Source: Cricetomys ansorgei
Lineage: Eukaryota > Chordata > Mammalia > Rodentia > Nesomyidae
Direction of reading: 5' to 3'
NCBI GenBank assembly: GCA_026225945.1
Contig: JAMJFZ010001089.1
Coordinates: 2,486,501-2,550,500, forward strand
DNA length: 64,000 nt
In this document: one piece after another, positions 21,190-31,449 of the stretch
How positions within the stretch are numbered: position 1 is the stretch's first letter
Layout: the number at the start of each line of letters is the position of its first letter
Position numbers and translations under genes: made by a program
The notes under the pieces: model-generated
Database searches by the model: none
The model's input: the letters and a program-made list of their open reading frames with translations, nothing else
What the model was told of the DNA's origin: nothing

Positions 21190-21800
21190 ATGGCTTAACC
21201 TGAGCAAACAGCTGGTGAGATAATGCACCACACTGGTAAATGGAGACACCATACTGAAAGGTGGATGAAGTCGGGTCCTAGAATGTTCATAGCGGTGTTG
21301 TTTGAATTTAAAAATGAAACAAAGCAAAGGTAAAGCAGTTTAAATGATCACTAGCAGAGTCATGACTACATAGATGACTCAAACAGTCATAAAAGGGAGT
21401 GCTGTGCAACAGGGACAGTGCATGACCATGACCCAGTGTTTGACACATACGAATACATATACATACATACACACACATATACATCATATATATATACGCA
21501 TACATACATACATCATCTACATACATACATCATATATACATATATACACACACATATGTGTGTGCATGTATGTGCATATGTGTAAGTATAAATAAATCTC
21601 AAAACTGTGATGCTGATGAAGAAAATCAAGGTACAAAACAATATATATGAAGATTCATTCACAATTCACTGAATACAAATATCAACATTCACTTCTGGTA
21701 AGTATAAAACATGAAAAAGAATGCCACAGACTCTGTGGAGAGACAGGTATACTCACTAATTATGTAAAGAAAAACATGGCCAGGTATCAACGCTAGTCTC
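21190..21800 (+). mobile_element. L1M 3' fragment, sense, split by a microsatellite
   Basis: AGAATGTTCATAGCGGTGTT, CAGTCATAAAAGGGAGTGCT and AATCTCAAAACTGTGATGCT correspond to the L1M 3' region, with a CATA-type microsatellite grown in the middle. Divergence is high. Confidence 0.45.
21440..21590. repeat. (CATA)n / (ATAC)n / (CA)n compound microsatellite
   Basis: Runs of ACATACATAC, TATATATAC and CACACATATG, ending in GTGTGTGC. It is visible as a simple repeat on direct reading. Confidence 0.9.
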
Positions 21801-22555
21801 GGGGCTGTATTTGTTTGTGGAGAATACATTATGCACCAGGGACTGGAGCCCAAGAGCTTCTAGGATATTGTAATGCCTTATCTCTTCCACTGCGTAGTGG
21901 TTGGCCAATAGCTCTTTGAATCTGAATCTCTACATACATTGTTTGTGTGTTAAATATTTCACAGTATTTTCTAATAAATATCGAATTAGCCGTGAAATGA
22001 AAAAGCAAAATGAAGAGACAATAAGGGGAAGTATTATTTGGATTTATTTTTTGATATATGAAGATGAATTGGGTAAGAGTCTAGGCAGAAAAAAAAATGT
22101 CATTTCAGGATTCAGAGCTGGGGGTGTACGTAGAGTTCCTAGTCTTTGAGAGAAAATATAGGCACCACTAATTGGACTCAGTAGTTTTTGTATATATGTA
22201 CACAATAATTATGGAAGGAGAGGCCATGAATTCTAGAGGGGTTGGGAAACGGGCTGAGAGGGGAAGGGAAGAGGCAGAGACAATGCTAATATAATGTATT
22301 CATCTATGAAATTCTCAAAAAAATTTAATACAAATAATGAAAAATGAGAACCTTTTTTATGCATAAAGACCAAGAAAATATGCACAACATGACAGGGAAT
22401 CATACTCAAATTCTGAGTGTTCAAAGCCATGATAACCGAATGTCTTCCTTCTCCCACGCCACTAGGTTAGAGAGCTCTCCTCATTAGATCCCCAAGGGTT
22501 TATGCTGGGACCCCATTGCGTGAGCCCCGCTTCAGGAGATGGAAGCATGAGGCAC
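21801..22555. other. Unassigned AT-rich sequence
   Basis: No clear exon or repeat. Some words resemble very old L1, but not enough to call. Confidence 0.35.
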
Positions 22556-22559
22556 GGTG

Positions 22560-22760
22560 GTTTGGGGGTGTCATCGGAAGGTTTCTGTGCAGGAAGGTTG
22601 GTCCTCAATGAACCAGTACTGTGAGGTGGTGAATCTTTAAAAGGCGGAGCCTGGTGGGTGGTGATTAAACTTAAGCCAAGAGAGCTCTCTCTACCTTTGG
22701 AAGGAATTACTGTCCTTCAGGGGAGGGGACAGCCCATGAGCCAATCACAACAGCCTCTGC
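22560..22760 (+). mobile_element. Possible LTR fragment
   Basis: AAAAGGCGGAGCCTGGTGGG with TGGTGATTAAA and AGCCAATCACAACAGCC are LTR-like words resembling MaLR or ERV1 LTRs. The family is not settled. Confidence 0.35.
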
Positions 22761-22809
22761 ACCTATCCTTCTCCCTCTGCCTCTTTTTTTTTCTTTCCTT
22801 TTTCCCTTT

Positions 22810-23175
22810 CTGCTATGGCTTGAATGCTCCCTCCCAATACATGTTGGGTTGGTTGACATTGTAGCAGCATGGCAAGGCAGGACCTTTAGGAAGTGATGAG
22901 GTCAGAGGGAGTCTGCCTCATCAGTGTGGTACTGCTGAAGTTCCTAGAGCTAGCCAGCCATTGTGGGTGTGGATTCCCGATAAACGGATGAGTTCAGCCT
23001 GATTCCTCCTCTGTGCTCGCTTGTCTTCCTGCCATGCTGTGACGCAGCTGAAGGCCTTTGCCAGATAACACTGCTATGTTCTTGGACTTCCCAGAATTGT
23101 GAGCAAAAATGTTTCAACTATGTATAAACTATCCAGCCTGCAGCGTTCTGCTATAGCGGCAGCATGTGGACTGAG
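22810..23175 (+). mobile_element. MLT1/MST-like LTR (ERVL-MaLR), sense
   Basis: TGCTATGGCTTGAATGCTCC, GGCAGGACCTTTAGGAAGTG, GGACTTCCCAGAATTGTGAG and an end TATAGCGGCAGCATGTGGAC then TGAGC are MLT1/MST landmarks in order. Confidence 0.65.
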
Positions 23176-24401
23176 CATCTTCTTTGTCTTTGTTGGGATG
23201 CTGAAATATCTAGAAGTATCTGAAGTGTCTAGTATCTGTCCATCTTGTTAGTGCTAAGGTTGCTGTGAACTATAGGAAATGTACCTGTGTCTCTAGCGCC
23301 CTCCGGAGCTCACCTGGAGACCCCGGTTCTCACCAGAGCGTAAGCAGAGGCGCTCCCTATTTTGATAAACAGATTCAGACTTCTCCTTTGGGTCACATCT
23401 ATGTCTCCTTTTGACTGTCTTGGCGGGATGCCCAGCAGCAGCTGTTCCAACTCAGTCACTGAGCCACCCAAAGATATCTTCTCCTATGCATCCAAGTGCT
23501 GGAAGCCCTCAGCTCAATGCAGGTGTGGGAATGACCTGTCCAAGGGACAGGTCTAGTCACCCCAATTGTCCAAATACCTGTGGCTTCTGCGCAGCACCCT
23601 TAGCTCCTCCCACCCAGTATGCTTAGCTCCTCCCACCCTCTGGAATCGTATAAAAGGAAGGATGGAAAAAGAGCAGAGTCACTGTTACTTCAGTTGCAGA
23701 CTGGTCCCTATGGAAAGACGACACAGAGACATTTCTGAGCAAAGTCTGAACTGCTGCACTTGGAAGCCCACAGCGTGGACTTGGGAGGCAGCAAGGCACG
23801 GCTGCCTGGGCCTCCAAAAGAGCAAATGTTTGGGAATGAGGATGCCAGAACAAAACTGTCTGCGCTGTTGTCCCGCTCCCTGTTCATCTCAAGTCACACA
23901 TGTGCTAAGAAAGAGGCTTTTGGCTCTGGGCGGCTGGTAGACACTGGCTGACAGATTTGGGAATCTGATAAGAGGCTGTGGATTTCTTTCATTGGTGCAA
24001 TGCCTAAGATGAATTTTAACAGTTAAAATTGGGAAGGAGAAAAAGACAGAGGGGAAAAAAAAAGGGAAGAAAGCACTCGAATTTTGCCAGTGTCGCGATG
24101 CGGGCTGTGTCTTTTAACGGGTTGCTTGAAGCCGCCAACAAGTGTCGGATCTGGAGGAGCCTATTTATAAAGGGCCTGTGTTGCCATGTGGAGTCAAGAG
24201 GTACTCAGAGAAGAAGCAAAAGGAGATGAGCATGGGGACCCCTTCCACTCAGGCTCCTGTTCCATCTTGGATTCATATGTATCCTCTGGGGCAGGCCAGT
24301 AGCTTCCATCTGTGAGGGCTCTGACCCCAGGGCAGTAGCCTCAAGTGACCATTAGGGCTTGCATTAATGGTGCCAAGCAAAACTCTCTCTCCCCCTCTCT
24401 C
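23176..24401. other. Unique segment with a duplicated C-rich box and a TATA box
   Basis: CTTAGCTCCTCCCACCC occurs twice (23599-23615 and 23622-23638), followed by TATAAAAG at 23649-23656. A 124-codon + frame (23566-23940) spans this area but matches no family I know. It might be an unrecognised LTR or a lone promoter. Confidence 0.4.
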
Positions 24402-24436
24402 TGATGATGATGATGAGGATGATGATGATGATGATA
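24402..24436 (+). repeat. (GAT)n trinucleotide microsatellite
   Basis: GATGATGATGATGAGGATGA and onwards: about 11 units with one GAG interruption, preceded by a CT-rich run. Confidence 0.95.
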
Positions 24437-24462
24437 ACAAATTAAAAACTTTAGGGCTGGTG

Positions 24463-24678
24463 AGACCAGGGCTCAGGGGGTAAAAAGGTACTTGCCACCC
24501 AGCCTGGTAACCTAAGTTTCATTTCTAGAATCCACATAAAGATAGGAGAGAACCAACCACACAAAGTTTTCCACTGACCTCCATGTATGCACTGTGGCAA
24601 GAGCATTTACATATACATCATTGCACACACATACACTCAAAATAAGAAACTAATAACAAATTTAAAATAAAAAAATAT
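24463..24678 (+). mobile_element. B3 SINE (B2 superfamily)
   Basis: AGGGCTGGTGAGACCAGGGC then TCAGGGGGTAAAAAGGTACT (tRNA-derived promoter region), GGAGAGAACCAACCACACAA, TTCCACTGACCTCCATGTAT, GCACTGTGGCAAGAGCATTT and an AT-rich tail. Confidence 0.85.
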
Positions 24679-24789
24679 TTACCCCCAAGGATGATTTTAG
24701 AAGCTGGGACAACCTCCATCCTGCAAACCAATACATTATTGTGATTTGAGGGTTGGGCCTAGATGCCCAATATCACCATTTGCCTCTCA

Positions 24790-25085
24790 GTGTGCTAGTC
24801 ACCTTTCTGTTGCTGTGGCAAAACCCCTGAGGCAATCAACTTAAAGGGAGAAAGGTTTATTTGGCTCACGGTTTCAGAGGCTCACGGTTTCAGTCTACGA
24901 TGGCTCAGTTTTGTTGTTTGGGCCTGCGGGCAAGGCGTGCCTTTTTGGGGAGCACTCAGCAGAGGAAGCTGCTCACCTTGAAGCATCCAAAGGGCATTGG
25001 GCGGGATACCATCCAGTCAGCTCCTTCCATGACATGCCCTCCGGTGACCTAACCTTCCTCCACTAGGCCTACTTGACAATACCTA
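24790..25085 (-). mobile_element. LTR, rodent MaLR-like, antisense
   Basis: GTGCTAGTCACCTTTCTGTT, GGCAATCAACTTAAAGGGAG, TTTATTTGGCTCACGGTTTC and CCTAACCTTCCTCCACTAGG are antisense LTR landmarks. GGCTCACGGTTTCAG is locally duplicated. Confidence 0.6.
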
Positions 25086-25142
25086 CTTGGTATTTGGTTA
25101 CAACAATGATAAACTTAACAACACAAGCGGGGGTGGGGGGTC

Positions 25143-25752
25143 TGTCGTAGTCAAGGTTCTTGTTGCTGGGATGAAGCACACTACCAAAAAGCAAGTTGGG
25201 GAGGAAAGAAGGTAAGGGTTTATTTGACTGACATATCCTGAATTCCACTAAGGGAAGCCAAAGCAGTAACTCAAACTGGGCAGGAACCTGGAGACAGGAG
25301 CTGATGCAGAGGCCATGGAGGGGTGCTGCTTACTGGCTTGCTCCTCATGGCTTGCTCAGTCTGCTTTCTTATAGCACCTAAGACCACCAGACCAGGGATA
25401 GCACCACCCACAGCAGGCTGGGCCCTCCCATATCAATCACTAATTAGGAGAATTCCCTACAGGCTTGCCTACAGAGGCTGTTTCTTGTTATAGGGTGTTT
25501 CTGTTGTTGTTGTTTGTTTGTTTGTTTTTTGAGACAGAGTTTCTCTTTTGTAACTCAGACTGTCCTGGAACTCACTCTATAGACCAGGCTGGCCTCGAAC
25601 TCACAGAGATCTGCCTGCCTCTGCCACCCAAGTGCTGGGATTAAAGGTATGTGCCACCACCACCTGGCCCAGAGGCATTTTCTTAATCGAGGCTCTCTCC
25701 TCTCAGATGACTCTTGCTTGTGTTGAGTTGACATAAACCTAGCCAGCACAGA
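25143..25752 (-). mobile_element. Solo LTR, rodent ERVL/MaLR-type, antisense, split by a B1
   Basis: First part: CAAGGTTCTTGTTGCTGGGA, GAGCTGATGCAGAGGCCATG, CCCATATCAATCACTAATTA. Second part after the B1: AGAGGCATTTTCTTAATCGA, TCTCAGATGACTCTTGCTTG, GAGTTGACATAAACCTAGCC. The two halves join in a single LTR consensus order. Confidence 0.75.
25505..25668 (-). mobile_element. B1 SINE, antisense, inserted in an LTR
   Basis: T-rich start, GAGACAGAGTTTCTCTTTTG, CTGTCCTGGAACTCACTCTA, CCAGGCTGGCCTCGAACTCA, AGTGCTGGGATTAAAGG and CACCACCACCTGGCC. Both flanks belong to the same LTR. Confidence 0.95.
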
Positions 25753-25794
25753 GTCTAAATGTTTGGTGGTACAAGAGGCATTCCAAACAGGCTC

Positions 25795-26215
25795 GAAAAG
25801 TTTGAAACACTTCTCATGGTTTATGTCACTGCAGATATGGGGACATCAGTGAAGAAGCAGAGATGGTGGTGACCTTTTAAGTCTACACTTGATATAGAGC
25901 AGGGATGATGACTTTTGGTTTCTCACTTGAGTGAGCCCCAGCTTCTGAAGGTGTGGAAGACACCAGCGAATGACATAACATAGTATCAGTATCACCATTT
26001 GCTGCTGGAAGGATCTTCTTCCTGAAGGATGGAGGTAGATGTCCCATTGATGGTATCTTAGACCTTATGGGCATAGAATCATACTGGAACATGTACAGTA
26101 AGGAGCTGAGGATGCTAAAGAGATCATTAGTGGTGACCTCATCTACTTTCCTAGAGTTAAAAGAAGCCCTGGTGACCAGCTATTGGCCACATCTGTTTAT
26201 TGTCATCTTCACCAT
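25795..26215 (-). pseudogene. Gapdh: Decayed processed pseudogene of Gapdh (5' part only)
   Basis: Gapdh makes the cytosolic glycolytic enzyme glyceraldehyde-3-phosphate dehydrogenase and is one of the most often retrocopied genes in rodents. Read on the minus strand from 26215 there is ATGGTGAAG, then GGTCACCAGGGCTTCTTTTA, TACATGTTCCAGTATGATTC, ATACCATCAATGGGAC, AGATCCTTCCAGCAGCAAAT, AGAAGCTGGGGCTCACTC, AAAAGTCATCATC and TAAACCATGAGAAG. These follow the Gapdh coding order for roughly the first 130 codons of the NAD-binding domain, with no introns. It is broken by stop codons, frameshifts and a small insertion, and it stops before the catalytic cysteine region, so it cannot encode the enzyme. 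The 3' end and poly(A) tail are missing; an LTR ends nearby at about 25752. It is an old, 3'-truncated retrocopy. Confidence 0.85.
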
Positions 26216-26344
26216 GGTGTCACAGGGATGAAGCTTCCCTTGAAGAAAAAAAATGCAGATGTGTCTCTGTCACTCCATGCCTGGCACTCGTGTGGCCTCT
26301 CTGCTCATGACATGCTCAAGAATGGTCCATTGTTAACAATAAAT

Positions 26345-26692
26345 GTGATTGGTTAGTCTTCATTGTCGACTGGACAATGTCACCATGGAAACACACCTTT
26401 AACATGTCTGTGAGGCATTTTCAGAGAGGCTTAACTGAAGAAGACAGACCCATTTGAATGCAGACAGCATCATACCGTGGCGTGCGGGCCTGGATTGAAT
26501 ACAAAGAAGAAAGTGAGCTGAGAACTGGCATTCACCGCTCTCTGCTTCCAGACTGTGGAAACAATGTGACCTCACGCTCCTGTTGGCGTGCTGCTCCTGT
26601 CATGATACACTCAAACTGTGAGCCAAGATAAACCCTTCCTCCCTTAAAGTTTCTTCTTATCGCATCAGCGAGCAAAGTAACTAATACCGTTG
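26345..26692 (+). mobile_element. LTR, rodent ERVL-type, sense
   Basis: GGATTGAATACAAAGAAGAA, GCTTCCAGACTGTGGAAACA, CACTCAAACTGTGAGCCAAG and ATAAACCCTTCCTCCCTTAA...AGCAAAGTAACTAATACCG match the family seen at 29.8 and 36.0 kb. Confidence 0.65.
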
Positions 26693-26699
26693 GTGAAGC

Positions 26700-27205
26700 T
26701 ACATAGACACATCCTCATCGCCCGGAGTCCATAGCTTGGTGTGGTATATTCTGTGGGTTTGAACAAATGGATAACATGCATGTTCTACTATAGCATCATA
26801 CAAAGCAAATGGATAACATTCATATACTGTTATAGCATCATACAAAGCAAATGGATAACACTCATATACCGTTATAGCATCATACAAAGCAGTCCCATGC
26901 TCTAAAATTTCTCTAGGCTTCATCTATCCATGTTTCTCCTCCCCGGCCTGTGGTAATCTTATCTCTGAATTCTATTTTTTTTTTGTCTTTTATAGAGTGC
27001 CAGCCCCATTATGTAGATCTTTTAGATTGGCCTCTTTCACTTTGTCATATGAATTTTGTTTCCCTTTAGTGTGGGAAATGGAACAATACTCCATTATTCA
27101 GACATACCACTGTTTATTTATCCATTTGCCTAATGGCAGACATCTTGGTAGCTTCCAAGTTGTGCCAATTATGAATACAGCTTCAGTAAACATCTGCTCT
27201 GCTGG
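26700..27205 (-). mobile_element. L1M 3' fragment, antisense
   Basis: The right half has AACAATACTCCATTATTCAG, TTTATTTATCCATTTGCCTA, ATGAATACAGCTTCAGTAAA and CATCTGCTC, all antisense L1M 3' landmarks. The left half contains the 42-bp tandem array and is less certain. Confidence 0.6.
26764..26889. repeat. 42-bp tandem repeat, 3 copies
   Basis: Units start at 26764, 26806 and 26848, each with CAAATGGATAACA and TATAGCATCATACAAAG. The period is a multiple of 3, so the minus-strand frame reads a 14-residue repeat, which is an artefact of the period. Confidence 0.95.
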
Positions 27206-27870
27206 GGATGGCCCTTACTCCCTACCCCGCCCATCACTGTGACCTCCTCCCTGGCATTCTAATCTCGGTCCTCCCTTGTGCTCCTTGTTCACTACCCCAG
27301 GTTAGCTCCGAAGGGCAGATGCATGCAGAGGCAAGAGGTACCTGCTCTCAGACGGCGTTGCTAACCTATAAGCACATGTAATGTCTTGGGCCAGGCGATG
27401 GCGTCTTTGAAGGTTGGGCCCAGGGCAGGCTGCCTCACCAGCTTCCTCTGCTCTAGGGAAGCTTGGCTCCATCAAATTCAGACCCAAAGGAGAAGTAGGT
27501 GCCAGGGTGGCCAAGCAGGCAACTTCTCGACACAATGAACGTAAAATGGGCTCCTGCTGGAGTGAGGCAGATGCCAGATGGACCTGGCACTCGGGGCATT
27601 CATGAAGCTGGGCAACCATCTCTGCCACTTACGCCACAGTCTTCATTCCTCAAACCAAAGCCTCATTTGTCAGTCAGCAGATCCTCCTCCCAGACCTTCT
27701 GGAACCTAGGCGTGTTTTCTGTCTGCAAATCTCACAACGCCTTGAGCCTCATGTGTGTGGACTCCTGCCATGCTGGCCTTTTTGTGACCATATGATGTCA
27801 TTATGATAATGCTGTCAAAAGGCCCTTCCTTGTAGCTGTTGTCAGAAACTGCTCACTCTTCAACTCTCTC

Positions 27871-27874
<4 letters not shown>
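27206..27874. other. Unassigned intergenic sequence
   Basis: No recognised repeat or exon. Open frames on both strands around 27302-27795 overlap and carry no family signature. Confidence 0.35.

Positions 27875-27925
<51 letters not shown>
27875..27925 (+). repeat. (GT)n microsatellite
   Basis: About 25 perfect GT units. Confidence 0.98.
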
Positions 27926-27927
<2 letters not shown>

Positions 27928-28088
27928 ATGTATATACAAAGCAGTTGAAATCGTATACAGAAGAGGAGCCTGTGCATACGTGTTTACTATAGGACTACTC
28001 ACAATACCCAAGATATGTATGGAATCACCAATGGATGATTTGAGAAAGAAAATGTCTCTGTCTCTCTCTCTTACACACACACACACAG

Positions 28089-28120
<32 letters not shown>

Positions 28121-28556
28121 AGACACACGGGGGGGGAGTAATACTAGTCAGTCTTCGAAAAGAAAATGTTGTTATTTGTGACAACAGAATTGAAAGTGAA
28201 GGACACGGTCGTGAGTGAGACATGCAAGGTAAAGAAAGGCAAAGGCCACAATGATCACAGTCATTGGAAGCAGAATGATGCCCTTTTCCAGGGAATCTGA
28301 GGAAAGAGGAAGGGGAGATGCTGCCGCACAGGTGAAAGCTCTCAGTTAGAAAGGAAGTTCAAGGGTCCCTGGTACCACATGGTGAGCGGAGCCAGTGGCA
28401 GTGTACAGTGGACTTGAAGGTATCGAAGAGTAAAATGTAAGGATTGTCTCGATGAAAATGAACGAGGTAAGAGCCTACATTAGCTTGATTTAGCCATTCC
28501 ATGCTGTATGTGGCAACGGACGCAATTTTTATTTTTCAATTAAAAAAAAAAATGGA
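27926..28556 (+). mobile_element. L1M 3' fragment, sense
   Basis: GACTACTCACAATACCCAAG, ATCACCAATGGATGATTTGA, then after the CA run TTGTGACAACAGAATTGAAA and AAGGTAAAGAAAGGCAAAGG, and finally AGCTTGATTTAGCCATTCCA with ATTTTTATTTTTCAATTAAA. The order matches an L1M 3' untranslated region. Confidence 0.7.
28072..28128 (+). repeat. (CA)n microsatellite within the L1M
   Basis: Perfect or near-perfect CA run (one CAGACA and one CATACA interruption), preceded by a TCTCTC run. It lies where L1M normally has its ATATACACA segment. Confidence 0.95.
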
Positions 28557-29785
28557 TGTGATCTCATTTAGACCAAAACAAGATATCTTCAGAAACAGAG
28601 CATCGTGAGTTTTAACCACCAATGGTGGAGGCATGCGGAACCAGAGGGTGGGGCCATGCGGAGAGGCCACCTCAGCCTCTCTGCAGCCTGCAGGGCTGTG
28701 GCACCTCCATTGAACAGTGAGGGACCAGAGGCTGAGGCAGCACTTCTCAGAACTGAATTCCAAAGCCAGTGTCCCAAGGGGTCTAAGCAGAGCCACATCC
28801 CCAGGGAAAGTCAGCTCTGCCTTTAAGAAAACCAGATGGGCCGGGGATATGTATGTGCGGCATCCTAGGGCCGAGCAACGAAAGCCTTGCTTGTTTGGGA
28901 CTATGGAGAACTTGCAAGCAGATGCATGAAGACCGTGGAAGAAATGAAGAAATTGAAGCCGCTCTCTGACAGGACAGGAGGAATTTGGCAAGGGGGTGAG
29001 TGGCTTAGGCCCAGTGTTATCCACAGTGATAAAACGCAGCAGCCGGTGGTCATGAAATATTTATGAATGGGGAGCGGATGCTGCATTCCGCAGTGCAGCA
29101 CAGGGGAAAGCAAAGTTTCAAGAAGACCGTGATAGAAAAACCCTCCATTAATTATCAGAAGCAAGCTGTAACACTGGTTTCTATGGCAACAGGATCCCCA
29201 ATGGATTTTGTGCTTAAAAAAAAAAAAAAGCTGCTCCCACTTACTGTGGTACATTGCATTTCACCGGAGGTTTTATGTTTGTCCTTTGCAAATGAATTTA
29301 TCCTGTCCTCACAGCAAAGCGGCTGCAGTGGGAACCGACAGGCAAGGCCTGGGAGAGTTAGGTTACGCAACGCTGAGCCCAGTGCTCTGTGAGGACATCC
29401 ATGCCTCAGTGAGCATCTGCACTTCTGGTGGGAAGGGAAGGAGGGAGGAAGGGCAGGAACAGAGGTCTGGAGGAGACAACTAGAGAGCCTGGGTACTGGA
29501 GGGAGCTATTATAGCCCCAAGGCCCTTAGTTTTGCAATCCACACTTGTGGGAGGGAAGAACCAGCTCTTAAGCAAAGTGCCTGCTGTTGCTTCAGTGGGA
29601 TCTAGTGTTTACACTTGAAGACTTCTGGGGAGGGGTGTTGGAAGCTATGGCTTAGTTTACTGGGGCGAGGGGCACACTTCCTGGAGAAATGATGTAACCC
29701 TCCTTCTCCTGAAAGCCATTGCTCCCTGGCCCCACCATTAAATCTCTTTCCTCTGGAGCTAAAAGGGAGTTTTATTTGATGGACA
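28557..29785. other. Repeat-poor unique block with an RFX-type X-box and octamer-like site
   Basis: GTTTCTATGGCAAC (29177-29190) is close to the RFX X-box, CATTAATTATC lies at about 29148 and TTTGCAAATGAATTTAT at about 29286. No interspersed repeat is recognised. It resembles conserved regulatory DNA by composition. Confidence 0.5.
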
Positions 29786-30158
29786 GGTGTGTTGGTATAA
29801 CCTCAGTTCTCAGCTTGATGAGATGTAGAATTACCTGGGAGAAGAACCTCTGGGCCTGCCTGTGGAGGATTGTCTTGATCAGGTTAATTGAGGTGGGAAG
29901 AGCTGCCCACTGTGGGTGGCAACATTCCTTAGGTTAGAATCCCGGACTATATAAAAATGGGAAGGTGAACTGAGCACAAGTATTCATAGATCTCTGCTTC
30001 CTGACACATTTGTAACCACCTGTGTATGGTGCCTGCCACAGTGACTTCCTCTCCATGATATACTGTACCCCTGAACTGTGAGTGAAAATAAACCCTTCCT
30101 TCCTTAAGTTGCCTTTGTCAGGATATTTTATTACAGCAACAGGAAAAGTAACTAAGGT
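29786..30158 (+). mobile_element. LTR, rodent ERVL-type, sense
   Basis: GGATTGTCTTGATCAGGTTA, ATTGAGGTGGGAAGAGCTGC, GATATACTGTACCCCTGAAC, ATAAACCCTTCCTTCCTTAA and CAACAGGAAAAGTAACTAAG are landmarks of this abundant rodent family. Confidence 0.7.
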
Positions 30159-31230
30159 AACAGGTACTCCTGTGTTTGCCTGTCTGTGTAGACTGCTGTC
30201 TACTGAAGCATGCCGGTATCTGCCATTTGTGTGCAGACAGGAGGTGATGACACCTTCCTCCGTCTCTATTCTGATGAAAGACCAGGCACTGCTGCTGGAG
30301 AGGAGAGCAGAGAGCTCAGAGGAAGCTTGGGAGTCTTTGTCCATGCCATCCAACCTCACCATTCAGGACTTCCCACCCCGACCCCGCTGCCACCTCCAGC
30401 TAACCTACAGGTAAGGGTGGGGACAAAGACACACTGACTACTGGCAGGACTCCTTCCTATCATACAGTGCTGTGTCTCTGTGGCCATCACCTTACCAGCT
30501 CCACCCAGGAGGTCTTTCCCACTGAGGCTGAGTGAGTGAAGTTCCCAGGAGAGCTCCCAGTCCCCTTTATTATTCAGGCTTAGAAATGGCACCAGGTGCC
30601 AGAAGCTGTGGAATGACCCATGAGTTGCAGGGTGGGTGCTTGGCCACAGGATCCTCTTCCTTTGTTGGACAGGGATTTCCCGAGTCTTCTGAACCAAATG
30701 ACTTTGGGGATGCTGTGGAACCTCTCTGGCTCTGTGTTCCTCCTCTGAGGGGATGGGAATCATTCATGGGGGCTGCTCCCTAACTGGCAGTGCTTCTTTT
30801 TAATAATAATAATTGGAATCTGCTTGAGTGAAAGCAGCCTGGAGGAGAGTCTCATGAATATTCATTGAAGGGAACTCAGATGTCAGCCCAGGAGAGCCAG
30901 GTCCTTCTGAACAAGAAAGGGTCTGGAAGCTTGGGAGACTCCAGCAGGAGCCAGGGCTAAGACCCCTTTCCTGCCGCTCCAGTGAGGCCTGCATATGGGA
31001 GGGAGAGAGATGGCCAGGAATCCTCTCCAGTTAGGAGTGCAAAATGCACAGTCCACGTTCCAACCCAATGAACCCATTCTGTCTGGCTCTGCTCCTGATC
31101 GCAGCCTCCTCAGACAGGGCCCTTTATCCTGACACCTCAAGACTAGAAAAAACCTGTTTGTGTTTTTGAAATTGTGCACAATGCTGAGACACTTTGCGGT
31201 GCTTCAGTGCAGGTACACATTGGGTGCTGT
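30159..31230. other. Unique block containing an exon-like segment
   Basis: Between a TGTGTAG acceptor-like site (30191) and a strong donor CTACAG/GTAAGG (30410/30411) lies a 219-base segment, described in the findings. The rest is unassigned. Confidence 0.4.
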
Positions 31231-31234
31231 GTGC

Positions 31235-31421
31235 TTCAGTACACGCACCAAGCCGTGTATGCAGCTGCATGCCTGTAATTCTAGCATTCAAGAGGCTGAG
31301 ACAAGAAGATGGTCCGTTTGCAGTCAGCCTGGGTCACATGGCAAGTTCAAGGCAAGCATAGGCTACCTAGTGACTTTCAGCCTAGAATATATAGAGAGAC
31401 CCTGTCTCACGGGGGGGGGGG
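31235..31421 (+). mobile_element. B1-related SINE, diverged, ending in a G run
   Basis: GCATGCCTGTAATTCTAGCA, TTCAAGAGGCTGAGACAAGA, AGTCAGCCTGGGTCACATGG and GAGAGACCCTGTCTCAC, followed by 10 G. It is probably an old pB1/B1. Confidence 0.7.
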
Positions 31422-31449
31422 CAAAATTAAAAGCAAATCACAGTAAATA

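Noticed and set aside
24463..24678. tRNA gene
   Set aside because: The tRNA-like promoter words here and in other B2, B3 and ID copies belong to SINE heads; no cloverleaf with an intact anticodon arm is present.
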